NCBI RefSeq assembly: GCF_900090275.1
Contig: NZ_LT607755.1
Span: 992,001 to 1,056,000 of the forward strand
Length of the DNA: 64,000 nt
Direction: 5' to 3'
Source: Micromonospora zamorensis
GTDB lineage: Bacteria; Actinomycetota; Actinomycetes; Mycobacteriales; Micromonosporaceae
A model generated the notes under the pieces. The model was not told where the DNA came from, ran no database searches, and saw nothing but the letters and a program-made list of their open reading frames with translations. Positions 16,470-23,968 of the stretch are shown piece after piece. A program made the position numbers and the translations under genes. The first letter of the stretch is position 1. Each line of letters starts with the position of its first letter.

Positions 16470-17330
16470 TCACGGCCGTTGGTCCGGGGTCGGATGGGCG
16501 TCGGGCCCGGTCAGCGGCATCTCGGCCAGACCACGGACGACGACCACCGGGGCCGGGGAGTGGTAGAGCAGGGACTGGGCCACGGCACCCAGCATGGCGC
16601 GCCCCGGTTCGTCGCCACGGGCGGCGACCACCGCCACCTGTGCCGAGCGGGACATGTCGATCAGCACCTCGGCGGGATCGCCCCGGACGACGCGGCACTC
16701 GGTGGGCACCGAGCCGTGGAGATCGGTGTGCCGGGCGAGCGCCTCGCTGAGCTGCTCGGCGACCGCGTCGGTGTCCTCGTCGTACTCCACCACCCGCAGG
16801 GCCAGCAGTCGGGCGTCCCTGCGGGCCGCGCACTCCACGGCCCACTGCAGGGCCAGATGTGAGCTGGGTGAGCCGTCCACGCCGACCAGCACCGGCCCCT
16901 GCGGGGGCGGTTCGCGGCGGACGACCATCAGCGGGCAGCCGGCCCGCGCGGCCAACTGCACGGCAGACGTCTCGGCCGGAATGCACTGGCCGCTGCCGGC
17001 CATACCGCTGTCGCCGACGGCCAGCAGGAATGCCGTCTCGGACCGCCGGATGAGGGTGGGCAGGAGCGCGCTCTCGACGATCTCAGCGCCAACGGTCAGC
17101 CCCGGCTCGGTCTGGTGGGCGAGTTGGGCCGCCTGTGTGATCAGTTGCTCGGCCCGGTCGCGGGGCGCGGCGACGGTGTCCGCCGCGAAGGCTGCATGCC
17201 AGTCGAAGGTGTGCAGCAGGTGCAGTGGCCGGCCGTGCCCGGCGGCCTCCTGCGCGGCCTGTGCGACGACCGGAAGGTCGAGGTCCGACCCGAGGCCGAC
17301 CAGCACCGGTGCGTCGGCGGGTGCGGCCAT
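16470..17330 (-). CDS. Universal stress protein, tandem UspA domains (first degenerate)
   Basis: A 286-residue two-domain Usp. The second domain opens with VGVDGSPSSHLAL and has a loosened nucleotide loop (VAARGDEPGRAMLGAV). The first domain lacks the DGS loop and has AVGDSGMAGSG in place of the usual GSRG pattern, so it may no longer bind ATP. Start ATG 17330 has an excellent Shine-Dalgarno sequence, GGAGGTGA. A promoter-like element shared with the phosphoketolase leader lies 46 bases upstream. It is monocistronic and divergent from the HTH/Clp_N pair. Role: presumably stress survival; partners unknown. Confidence 0.88.
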   Translation of the reverse strand: MAAPADAPVLVGLGSDLDLPVVAQAAQEAAGHGRPLHLLHTFDWHAAFAADTVAAPRDRAEQLITQAAQLAHQTEPGLTVGAEIVESALLPTLIRRSETAFLLAVGDSGMAGSGQCIPAETSAVQLAARAGCPLMVVRREPPPQGPVLVGVDGSPSSHLALQWAVECAARRDARLLALRVVEYDEDTDAVAEQLSEALARHTDLHGSVPTECRVVRGDPAEVLIDMSRSAQVAVVAARGDEPGRAMLGAVAQSLLYHSPAPVVVVRGLAEMPLTGPDAHPTPDQRP

Positions 17331-17375
17331 CCGATATCACCTCCCGGGCGTCGCGCCCGGCACGACCAGCCTGTC

Positions 17376-17393
17376 CTGACCGAGGCTAGTCGG
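17376..17393 (-). promoter_or_regulatory. Shared 18-bp promoter-like element, stress-protein copy
   Basis: The minus-strand reading CGACTAGCCTCGGTCAGG has a TAGCCT -10-like core and matches 13421-13438 at 17 of 18 positions. Its distance from the start codon (46 bases, with a good SD between) suits a transcription start just downstream. Confidence 0.5.
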
Positions 17394-17437
17394 ATGGGTT
17401 CGGCGGCGGGGCGGTTCTCGTTACGTCACCGTTGTCC

Positions 17438-17453
17438 GTCAACCAGGGTTGAC
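17438..17453. promoter_or_regulatory. Palindromic operator 1 of HTH/Clp_N operon
   Basis: GTCAACCAGGGTTGAC, a perfect dyad (GTCAAC-N4-GTTGAC). It overlaps the -35 hexamer TTGACA at 17449-17454. The same half-sites and spacing recur 28 bases downstream. Confidence 0.8.
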
Positions 17454-17478
17454 AATAGTGGCGCTGTCAACGTATGTT
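17449..17478 (+). promoter_or_regulatory. Leaderless promoter of HTH/Clp_N operon
   Basis: TTGACA (17449-17454), 18-base spacer, TATGTT (17473-17478). The expected transcription start coincides with the ATG at 17485, and no Shine-Dalgarno sequence precedes that codon, so the mRNA is probably leaderless. Confidence 0.75.
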
Positions 17479-17481
17479 GAC
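17466..17481. promoter_or_regulatory. Palindromic operator 2 of HTH/Clp_N operon
   Basis: GTCAACGTATGTTGAC, a perfect dyad with the same GTCAAC-N4-GTTGAC architecture as operator 1. It covers the -10 box and ends 3 bases before the start codon. Occupancy would block transcription. Confidence 0.8.
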
Positions 17482-17484
17482 GGC

Positions 17485-17721
17485 ATGAGTCAGGCGACAG
17501 AACTCGCGGCGGCAGCCGGCAGCACCGACCCCCGGGTCGGGCTGCGCGCCGTCCGCGCGCTGCGCCGGCTGCTCGAGCGGCTCGAGGTGGTCCAGGTGGA
17601 CAACGCCCGTCGACAGGGCTGGTCCTGGCAGGAGATCGCCGACGCGCTCGAGGTCAGCCGGCAGGCGGTGCACAAGAAGCACGCCGGGCGACCGGCGGTC
17701 AACCCATCCTGGGAGGCGTGA
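17485..17721 (+). CDS. Small helix-turn-helix DNA-binding protein, likely autoregulator
   Basis: A 78-residue protein whose C-terminal half contains a clear HTH (WSWQEIADALEVSRQAVHKK, residues about 43-62, the last helix being the likely recognition helix). The N-terminal half is a charged helix suited to dimerisation. ATG 17485 is chosen because the -10 box sits 6 bases upstream, so the transcript is probably leaderless. Two identical palindromes cover this promoter, and the simplest reading is autorepression by the dimer. It overlaps the downstream Clp_N gene by one base, so both are co-expressed. HTH plus Clp_N pairs recur in actinobacteria, probably as chaperone or proteolysis control modules, but the inducing signal is unknown. 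Confidence 0.88.
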   Translation: MSQATELAAAAGSTDPRVGLRAVRALRRLLERLEVVQVDNARRQGWSWQEIADALEVSRQAVHKKHAGRPAVNPSWEA

Positions 17722-18299
17722 TGTTCGAACGGTTCACCGACCGGGCGCGCGACGTGGTGCGCCGGGCGCTGGAGGAGGCACGGGTCGAGGGCCAGCGCCC
17801 GGTCGGCACCGAGCACCTGCTGCTCGCCCTGCTCGCCGACGAGGCCGGGCTGGCCAGCCGGGTGCTCGCCGACGCGGGCGTGCGCGCCGACGACCTGCGC
17901 GAGCGCGTCCGCCGGCACACCGCCACCGGCGGCGCGGGCCTCGGCGACGCGGACGCGGCGGCCCTGCGGGAGATCGGCATCGACCTGGCCGCGATCGTGG
18001 CCCGCATCGAGCAGTCCTTCGGCCCGGACGCGCTGCGCGAGGCCGTGCCGGCGCCGCGTCGTCGCTGGGGGCGCAAGCGGTTCCTCGGCGGCCCCTTCTC
18101 GCCCCGGTCCAAGAAGGTGCTGGAGCTGTCCCTACGCGAGGCGCTGCGCCTGCGCCACAAGCACATCGGCACCGAGCACATCCTGCTGGGCGTCCTCCGT
18201 GAAGGTCACGGGCTGGGCGCGCAGGTGCTCACCGAGTCCGGCGTCGACCTTGACGATCTGTGCCGCCGGGTGGAGAGCGCACTACGGGCGGCGGCCTGA
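17721..18299 (+). CDS. Clp amino-terminal domain protein lacking an AAA+ module
   Basis: A 192-residue protein with two Clp_N repeats: FERFTDRARDVVRRALEEA (residues 2-20) with GTEHLLLALL, and FSPRSKKVLELSLREALRL (about 113-131) with GTEHILLGVL. These repeats are the substrate- and adaptor-binding head of ClpC/ClpA, but no Walker motifs follow. It may act as a free adaptor or inhibitor for a Clp unfoldase, or as a small chaperone. Start ATG 17721 is favoured over GTG 17718 because GGGAGG at 17711-17716 leaves better spacing. The ATG overlaps the HTH gene stop. A strong hairpin follows, closing the two-gene operon. Confidence 0.9.
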   Translation: MFERFTDRARDVVRRALEEARVEGQRPVGTEHLLLALLADEAGLASRVLADAGVRADDLRERVRRHTATGGAGLGDADAAALREIGIDLAAIVARIEQSFGPDALREAVPAPRRRWGRKRFLGGPFSPRSKKVLELSLREALRLRHKHIGTEHILLGVLREGHGLGAQVLTESGVDLDDLCRRVESALRAAA

Positions 18300-18304
18300 C
18301 AGGT

Positions 18305-18348
18305 GGGCTCGCGTTGAAACCTGTCTGTGGCACTTTCGACGCGAGCCC
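18305..18348. terminator. 15-bp hairpin after the Clp_N operon
   Basis: GGGCTCGCGTTGAAA pairs with TTTCGACGCGAGCCC (one G-U pair) around a 14-base loop, beginning 5 bases after the stop. Confidence 0.75.
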
Positions 18349-18393
18349 CACGCTGGGTCGCTGAAGATGCCCCGGTGATGCACACTGGCGCCC

Positions 18394-19398
18394 GTGGATG
18401 CTGGACAGGACAGGCGGCCCTCGGGCGGCGACGGCGGGCTGCGCTCCGCCGTGGTGGTCAACCCCGTGAAGGTCGACGATCTCGACGAGTTGCGCCGCAC
18501 CGTCGACGACGCCCTGGCGGCGGCCGGCTGGCCCGCGCCGCAGTGGTTCGAGACGACAGTCGACGACCCGGGCCGCGGTCAGACCGAGCAGGCCGTCAAG
18601 GACGGTGTCGACCTGGTCTTCGCCTGCGGTGGCGACGGCACCGTGATGTCCTGCGTCAGCGGACTGGTCGGCACCGACGTCGCCCTCGCCGTGCTGCCGC
18701 AGGGCACCGGCAACCTGCTCGCCGCCAACCTCGGCCTCTCCACCGACCTGGCCGCCGGGTTGCAGGTCGCCGTCGAGCGGGGCCGACGGCTGCTCGACGT
18801 CGGCGCGGTCGAGGACAAATACTTCACCGTGATGGCCGGCATGGGCTTCGACGCCCAGATGCTCGAGGCCACCAACGAGACCACCAAGGCCCGCATCGGC
18901 TGGCCCGCGTACGTGGTGGGTGCCGCCCGGCACCTGCGGGACCGGCCGATGCGGGTGCAGATCCGCATCGACGACCGTCCGCCGCTGCGGCGCCGGGCCC
19001 GCTCGGTTCTGATCGCCAACGTCGGCCGACTCCAGGGCGGTGTTCGCCTGCTCACCGAGGCCGAGCCGGACGACGGCTGGCTGGACGTCGCAGTGCTCAC
19101 CCCGCGCAGCCTGCGGCACTGGCTCGCGCTCGGCTGGGCGGTGATCCGCCGCAGCGGCCAGGTGCCGCGGATGGAGGTCTACCGCGGTCGGCGTGTCGTG
19201 GTCACCAGCAACCGTGCCCAGCCCCGGGAGCTGGACGGCGACCTCATCACTCCGGGCCGGCAGCTGCACGCCGAGGTTCGCCCCCAGGCGCTCTGGCTCT
19301 GCGTCCCGCAACCCGAGGACGCCCCCGACCTGGCCGTCGACGCGCAGGGCGCCGGGGAGCGGGGCGAGCAGCTGATCGAGGAAGCGCGCCGTGAGTAG
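18394..19398 (+). CDS. Diacylglycerol kinase family lipid kinase
   Basis: A 334-residue protein of the DAGK_cat/YegS family, which phosphorylates diacylglycerol or related membrane lipids with ATP. The nucleotide-binding motif is FACGGDGTVMSCVSGLVG (about residues 70-87), followed by LPQGTGNLLAANLG, both diagnostic. The C-terminal YegS-like domain contains VLIANVGRLQGGVRL. Start GTG 18394 has CACACT seven bases upstream and no SD, consistent with leaderless transcription. The 3' end overlaps the BrkB-family gene by 8 bases, and the cluster continues into a PAP2 phosphatase, so lipid kinase and lipid phosphatase may act on the same membrane lipid pool. Confidence 0.92.
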   Translation: MDAGQDRRPSGGDGGLRSAVVVNPVKVDDLDELRRTVDDALAAAGWPAPQWFETTVDDPGRGQTEQAVKDGVDLVFACGGDGTVMSCVSGLVGTDVALAVLPQGTGNLLAANLGLSTDLAAGLQVAVERGRRLLDVGAVEDKYFTVMAGMGFDAQMLEATNETTKARIGWPAYVVGAARHLRDRPMRVQIRIDDRPPLRRRARSVLIANVGRLQGGVRLLTEAEPDDGWLDVAVLTPRSLRHWLALGWAVIRRSGQVPRMEVYRGRRVVVTSNRAQPRELDGDLITPGRQLHAEVRPQALWLCVPQPEDAPDLAVDAQGAGERGEQLIEEARRE

Positions 19399-20392
19399 CA
19401 CCCGGATCGTGCCGGAGACCCGGCTGATGGCCGACGAGGAGCTGTCCGCCGACGACGCCTGGCACACACTGCGTCGCGAGGGCGGCTGGCACCTGCTGCG
19501 CGACGCCTTCATCCGCTTCCGCTACGGCGACGGGTTCAGCCACTCCAGGGCCTTCGCGCTGCAGCTGTGCCTCGCCGTGGTGCCCTTCCTGATCGCCCTC
19601 ACCGGCCTGATCAGCGAGCTGGGTGTCCAGGAGGGCGGCCAGGTTGTCGCCGACACCGTCCTGGCGGTCACCCCCGGCCAGAGCGCGCAGATGGTCGGCG
19701 AGCTGCTCGGCGAGGGCGAAAGGGTGGAGGACGCCGGGGAGCTGGCACTCACCCTCGGTCTGCTCACCGGCCTGTTCGCGCTGACCACCACGATGGCCCA
19801 GATCGAGCGGGGCGCCAACCGCATCTACGGGGTCGAACGGGACCGCCCGGCGCTGCGGAAATACCTTCGCGCCGCCGTGCTGGCCGTCACCGCCGGTCTG
19901 CCCGCGCTCGCCGGCTTCCTGATCCTGGTCGGCGGCGGAGCGATCGGCGACTCGGTACGTGAGCACTACGAGTGGGGTGAGGTCGCCAACGGCGTCTGGA
20001 ACGTGGTCCGCTTCCCGCTGAGCCTCGCGTTGACCGTCCTCGCCGTTGCCGTGCTGTTCCGGCAGGCGCCACGCCGCAACCAGCCCGGCCTCTCCTGGCT
20101 GTTCTTCGGTGCTGGCATCGCCACGGCTCTGTGGTGGCTGGCCAGCCTGCTGCTCGCCGCGTACGTGCGGTTCAGTGACGATTTCGGGCAGACCTACGGT
20201 GCGTTGACCGGCATGATGGCGTTGCTGCTCTGGGCCAACCTGACCGGGATGGCCCTCTTCGGTGGGCTGGCCTTCGCCGCCCAGTTGGAGGCGCTGCGCA
20301 TCGGTGTGCGGGAGCCCGCCCAACCGGACCTGTGGGAGCCCGAGGCGGACCGGGCCGAGCTGGTCGACACGGGGGACATGACCGCGCTTTAG
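19391..20392 (+). CDS. YihY/BrkB-family inner-membrane protein
   Basis: A 333-residue integral membrane protein with about six hydrophobic segments (near residues 55-75, 115-135, 155-180, 205-225, 240-265, 275-300). Family features are the N-terminal SRAFALQLCLAVVPFLIAL, the central GLFALTTTMAQIERGANRIYGV, and the C-terminal YGALTGMMALLLWANLTGMALFGG (shown here only by its ends and core). Once called RNase BN, this family is now regarded as membrane proteins of unclear function. GTG 19391 overlaps the lipid kinase by 8 bases. The unusual N-terminal extension before the first helix is soluble and acidic. Confidence 0.88.
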   Translation: MSSTRIVPETRLMADEELSADDAWHTLRREGGWHLLRDAFIRFRYGDGFSHSRAFALQLCLAVVPFLIALTGLISELGVQEGGQVVADTVLAVTPGQSAQMVGELLGEGERVEDAGELALTLGLLTGLFALTTTMAQIERGANRIYGVERDRPALRKYLRAAVLAVTAGLPALAGFLILVGGGAIGDSVREHYEWGEVANGVWNVVRFPLSLALTVLAVAVLFRQAPRRNQPGLSWLFFGAGIATALWWLASLLLAAYVRFSDDFGQTYGALTGMMALLLWANLTGMALFGGLAFAAQLEALRIGVREPAQPDLWEPEADRAELVDTGDMTAL

Positions 20393-20459
20393 CTGCCCGG
20401 CGTGTACGCGTGACGCGGATCGGGTAAAGCGCCTCGCCAGACAACAAGGGAGGTGCGGG

Positions 20460-21950
20460 GTGACCGCGGTCAAAGAGGTGGCACGGCGTCCGATCGGTCA
20501 TTTCGCCGAACGGAGCATCGCCGGCCTGGTGGCCGTCACCGGCGCCGGGGTGGCCTTCGGGCTGCTGTTGATGCTCGTCCGGGTGCGGTGGAGCCCTCTG
20601 CAGGACGCCGACCACGCCGTCGCCGAATGGTTCAACGGACTCGTCGCCCCGCACCACGCACTCGTCACCGTCCTGCAGGCGGTGACCGACCTGGGCGGCC
20701 GACCGATCCTCATCTGGTTGGTCACCATCGCCGTGGTCGGGCTGCTGATCCGGCGCCAGCCCCGACTCGCCGTCTATCTGATCATCACCGGGGTCGGTGG
20801 TCTGATCCTCGATCCGTCGCTGAAGACGCTGGTCGGCCGGCTCCGCCCGGTCGTGGACGTGCCGATCGCCAGCGCCCCGGGCAACAGCTTCCCCAGCGGG
20901 CACGCGCTCGGCTCGTTCGTCGCGTACGGGGCCCTGCTGCTGGTGTTCCTGCCGGCGATGGCGCCGCGCTGGCGCAAGCCGGTGATCGTCGGGGTCGGCG
21001 TGCTGGTGGCGCTGATCGGTCTGACCCGGATCGCGCTGGGCGTGCACTTCATCTCCGACGTGCTGGCCGGCTGGTTGCTCGGCGCCGCCTGGCTGGGCGT
21101 CACCGCGTACGCCTTCCAGCTGTGGCGGCGCGAGCGCGGGCGACCGGTGCCGCCGTTGAGCGAGGGCTTGGAGCCGGAGGCGGGGCACGACATCGCCGCC
21201 GCCCCCGACGAGGAGCACGTGCTGGCCCACCCCCGCTCGGCGGTGGCCGAGCTGCTGGTCGGCTGGGTGCTCGTGTTCGGGGCGTTGTACGGCTTCGGCA
21301 CGTACGTCAGCTACCACGCCAAGGGCACCTTCTTCGACACCCTCGACACCGACGTGCCGCGCTGGTTCGCCGAGCGGCACACCGACGTGCTGACCGAGGT
21401 GAGCTGGTGGTGGAGCAAGTTCGGTGACACCCACGCGATCCTGCTGATCTCGCTGGTGTTCTGCCCGCTGGTGCTGGCGGTGTGGCGGCGCTGGCGGCCG
21501 GTGCTGTTCGTGGCGCTGGCGATGGTGGGCGAGCTGACCCTGTTCCTCGCGTCGGCGCGGGCGGTCGACCGGCCCCGCCCGGCCGTGGAGAACCTCGACG
21601 GGCAGATGCCCACCTCGTCGTTCCCGTCCGGGCACATCGCGGCCACGATCTGCGTCTGGCTGGCGATCACCCTCATCGTGTTCCCGCGTACCGACCGTTG
21701 GTGGCGTTGGATCTTCGTGGCGGTGGCCGTGATCATGCCGGTCGGGGTGGCCACGTCCCGGATGTACCGGGGGATGCACCACCCCACCGACTTCATGGGC
21801 GCGATCCTGCTCTCCGCGCTCTGGATCGGGCTGCTCTACCTCGTGGTCCGCCCCAACGCTGACCTGTTGGAAGGCAACCAGCCGGCCATCGAGTCGGAGG
21901 ACGTGGACACCCTCGACGACGAGCTGGCGCGGGCCGGCCGAGCCGACTGA
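20460..21950 (+). CDS. Tandem-domain PAP2 family phosphatase
   Basis: A 496-residue membrane protein carrying two PAP2 (type 2 phosphatidic acid phosphatase) units. Unit 1: KTLVGRLRP (122-130), SFPSGH (143-148), TR-x5-H-x3-D (R190, H196, D200). Unit 2: AVDRPRP (368-374), SFPSGH (387-392), SR-x5-H-x3-D (R434, H440, D444). The Lys of motif 1 is kept in unit 1 but replaced in unit 2 (Ala366, with Arg367 next to it). PAP2 proteins dephosphorylate phosphatidate, undecaprenyl pyrophosphate or similar lipids at the membrane. Typical members have one unit, so this looks like a duplication with fusion. Start GTG 20460 follows GGGAGGTG. Confidence 0.9.
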   Translation: MTAVKEVARRPIGHFAERSIAGLVAVTGAGVAFGLLLMLVRVRWSPLQDADHAVAEWFNGLVAPHHALVTVLQAVTDLGGRPILIWLVTIAVVGLLIRRQPRLAVYLIITGVGGLILDPSLKTLVGRLRPVVDVPIASAPGNSFPSGHALGSFVAYGALLLVFLPAMAPRWRKPVIVGVGVLVALIGLTRIALGVHFISDVLAGWLLGAAWLGVTAYAFQLWRRERGRPVPPLSEGLEPEAGHDIAAAPDEEHVLAHPRSAVAELLVGWVLVFGALYGFGTYVSYHAKGTFFDTLDTDVPRWFAERHTDVLTEVSWWWSKFGDTHAILLISLVFCPLVLAVWRRWRPVLFVALAMVGELTLFLASARAVDRPRPAVENLDGQMPTSSFPSGHIAATICVWLAITLIVFPRTDRWWRWIFVAVAVIMPVGVATSRMYRGMHHPTDFMGAILLSALWIGLLYLVVRPNADLLEGNQPAIESEDVDTLDDELARAGRAD

Positions 21951-21958
21951 GCGCCGCC

Positions 21959-22780
21959 GTGCTGCGGGTGATGACGTGGAACATCCGCACCGGCGGTCGG
22001 GATCGTGGCGGCCCCGGCCGGCTGGATCAGGTGGCCCAGGTCGTCAACGAGCAGGCACCTGATGTGCTGGCCCTCCAGGAGTTGCGCGGTTTTGACCGTG
22101 ACGGGCTGATGGCCACCCTGGCGGCCCGGGTGGGGATGACGCCCCACCTGGCCCGGTCCTGCTTCGGGCAGCCGGTGGCGGTGCTGGTCCGGGCGCCGTA
22201 CCGGGTCGTCGACGCGGGGTCGCTGCGCCGGCCGTTCCACCACGGCGCGGCCCGCGTCGTGGTGGCCACCTCCGCCGGCCCGTTCACCGTGTTCGGCACC
22301 CACCTCTACCCGTATTCGGGGGGACGGCGGCGGATGGAGGTCGACTGGCTGGTCGCCGCGCTGCGGCGTACCCCCGGGCAGTTGGCGCTGATCGCCGGTG
22401 ACCTCAACTCGCTCGACCCGACTGTCGACCACACCGCTCGCCTGGCCGGCATGCCCGCCCTGTACCGGCGGCGGCACCTGCGCCGGGGCGGTGGCGGCGT
22501 GGACACCCGCGCGATCGCCCGGCTGCTCGCCGCCGACCTGGTCGACCTGTGGCCGTCGTGCAACGTCGGAGCACCGGAGGCTGACGGCCGCACCGTTCCG
22601 ACCCGGTTCGGCGGGGCCGAGTTCGCCGGGATGCGGCTGGACTACCTGCTCGGCACCCGGGCGGTGGCGCAGCGGGCGGGGGAGTGCCGGGTGATCAGGG
22701 GCGCGACGGCGGACACCGCCTCGGACCACTATCCGCTGCTGACCACGCTCGACCTCGGCCCGGCCGCAACCGACACCTGA
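21959..22780 (+). CDS. Endonuclease/exonuclease/phosphatase (EEP) family protein
   Basis: A 273-residue single-domain EEP-fold protein. Conserved sites: MTWNIRTGG (Asn), LALQELRGFDRDG (metal-binding Glu), FGTHLYPYSGG, LIAGDLNSLDP (Asp and Asn), MRLDYLLG (Asp) and SDHYPLL (catalytic His at the C-terminus). Family members include DNA nucleases, phospholipases and inositol phosphatases; the substrate is not evident. There is no signal peptide. It begins 8 bases after the PAP2 gene, so it may belong to the lipid-phosphate cluster. GTG 21959 is the first plausible start. Confidence 0.9.
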   Translation: MLRVMTWNIRTGGRDRGGPGRLDQVAQVVNEQAPDVLALQELRGFDRDGLMATLAARVGMTPHLARSCFGQPVAVLVRAPYRVVDAGSLRRPFHHGAARVVVATSAGPFTVFGTHLYPYSGGRRRMEVDWLVAALRRTPGQLALIAGDLNSLDPTVDHTARLAGMPALYRRRHLRRGGGGVDTRAIARLLAADLVDLWPSCNVGAPEADGRTVPTRFGGAEFAGMRLDYLLGTRAVAQRAGECRVIRGATADTASDHYPLLTTLDLGPAATDT

Positions 22781-22802
22781 GGCATGGCACGGACCGGTTA
22801 CC

Positions 22803-23789
22803 GTGCCCACCGTGACCGACCGTCCCATCGTCCACTCGCCGCTGCCCGGGCCGCCGAGCGAAAACCGTGGCGCACCAACGGCGGTGCGTCCGACACCGTC
22901 GACTGTGGACACGGCAGAGCCGGCCGCCGTCGCGCTCCCGCTCGTCGCGGCCGTCGCGCGGGGTGTGGCGCTGGTCGTGGTGCTGCCGGTACGCCTGCTC
23001 TGGGAGTTGATCGCGGCTGCCGGCCGGCTGGTGTACCGGAGCCTGCTCAGCCCCGTCGGCCGGTTCCTGCACCGGTGGCTGCTGTCCCCGCTGTCCTGGG
23101 CGCTGCACCGACTCCTCTGGGTCCCGCTGGTCTGGTGCGCCCGCAACCTGCTCTGGCTTCCGTCGCGCTGGGTGGCCCTGACCCTCGTCTGGCTCCCACT
23201 GGTCTGGCTGGGGCGGGGCCTCGCGTGGGCGGCCCGCACCCTGATCTGGCAACCGCTTGTGTGGATGGCGTACGGCATCGCCTGGGTTGCCGGCACGCTG
23301 GTCTGGGCGCCGCTGGTCTGGCTTGTCGAACGACTGGTCCTGCCGCCGCTGCGCTGGCTGGGCGCGGCTCTCACCCCCGTCGGACGGCTGCTGTGGCGGG
23401 GCGTCGGCGTGCTCGCCGGGGCGGTGCGCGCCGCGCTCGTCGGGTTGGTCCGGGGGACCTGGTGGGTCGTCGTGGGCTTCGGCCGGCTGGTCGTCGCCGC
23501 GGTGGTCGGCGCGTGGCGGGCGGCCGGCCGGGTGCTGCGGCTGCTCCACCGCCTGCTGCTGCGCCCGCTCGGGCGTGGGCTGCGCTGGGTGTGGCGGCAC
23601 ACAGTGCTCCCGCTGGTGCGGGGTGTCCGGTGGGTCTGGTCGGTGACTGTCGTGCCGGTGGCGCACGGGCTCGGGGTGGCCTGGCGGGCCACCGTCGTAC
23701 CGGCGGCCCGGTGGACCCGCCGCGCGGTGCTCGACCCGGCCCGGTTGGCCTACCGGGAGGTGCTCAGCGCCCTGGGCCTGCGCCGCTGA
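22803..23789 (+). CDS. Trp/Arg-rich amphipathic repeat protein of unknown function
   Basis: A 328-residue protein I do not recognise. Residues 1-45 are Pro-rich and polar. From residue 45 onward Trp, Leu and Arg dominate. Four related blocks, LLWVPLVW (104), LVWLPLVW (128), LIWQPLVW (147) and LVWAPLVW (166), recur; the last three are exactly 19 residues apart. Later segments keep Trp/Arg amphipathic character with fewer Pro. The composition suggests several short membrane-embedded or surface-lying helices, but hydropathy is broken by Arg and no standard transporter motif appears. It follows the EEP gene by 22 bases. A GTG nine bases downstream is an alternative start. Confidence 0.75.
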   Translation: MPTVTDRPIVHSPLPGPPSENRGAPTAVRPTPSTVDTAEPAAVALPLVAAVARGVALVVVLPVRLLWELIAAAGRLVYRSLLSPVGRFLHRWLLSPLSWALHRLLWVPLVWCARNLLWLPSRWVALTLVWLPLVWLGRGLAWAARTLIWQPLVWMAYGIAWVAGTLVWAPLVWLVERLVLPPLRWLGAALTPVGRLLWRGVGVLAGAVRAALVGLVRGTWWVVVGFGRLVVAAVVGAWRAAGRVLRLLHRLLLRPLGRGLRWVWRHTVLPLVRGVRWVWSVTVVPVAHGLGVAWRATVVPAARWTRRAVLDPARLAYREVLSALGLRR

Positions 23790-23829
23790 CCCTCACGCGC
23801 CGAGCGACGCCGCTGACAGTGGCAGCGCC

Positions 23830-23845
23830 GAGGCGCAGACGCCTC
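23830..23845. terminator. Short hairpin overlapping the stop of the small membrane protein
   Basis: GAGGCG-CAGA-CGCCTC, 6-bp stem, in the gap between convergent genes and reaching into the TGA of the 39-residue gene. It is weak compared with the other hairpins here. Confidence 0.4.
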
Positions 23846-23963
23846 AGAGCACCAGGTTGAGCAGGACGGTGAGCACCACCGAGGCGAGGATCGAGAAGAG
23901 GATCATCAGGAGGCAGCCGATGCCACCACCGAGCGGGCGGATCTCCACGTTGCCGAAGCGCAT
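23844..23963 (-). CDS. 39-residue single-pass membrane protein
   Basis: A short frame from ATG 23963, with AGGTGA seven bases upstream. It encodes a polar start (MRFGNVEIRPLGGG) followed by one membrane segment (about residues 15-37, CLLMILFSILASVVLTVLL). No function can be assigned. It begins 5 bases after the alpha/beta hydrolase stop, so it is probably the last gene of the LLM/hydrolase operon. The RBS, the spacing and the strongly hydrophobic reading support a real gene; similar tiny proteins occur in other actinobacteria as far as I recall. Confidence 0.7.
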   Translation of the reverse strand: MRFGNVEIRPLGGGIGCLLMILFSILASVVLTVLLNLVL

Positions 23964-23968
23964 GAGCG

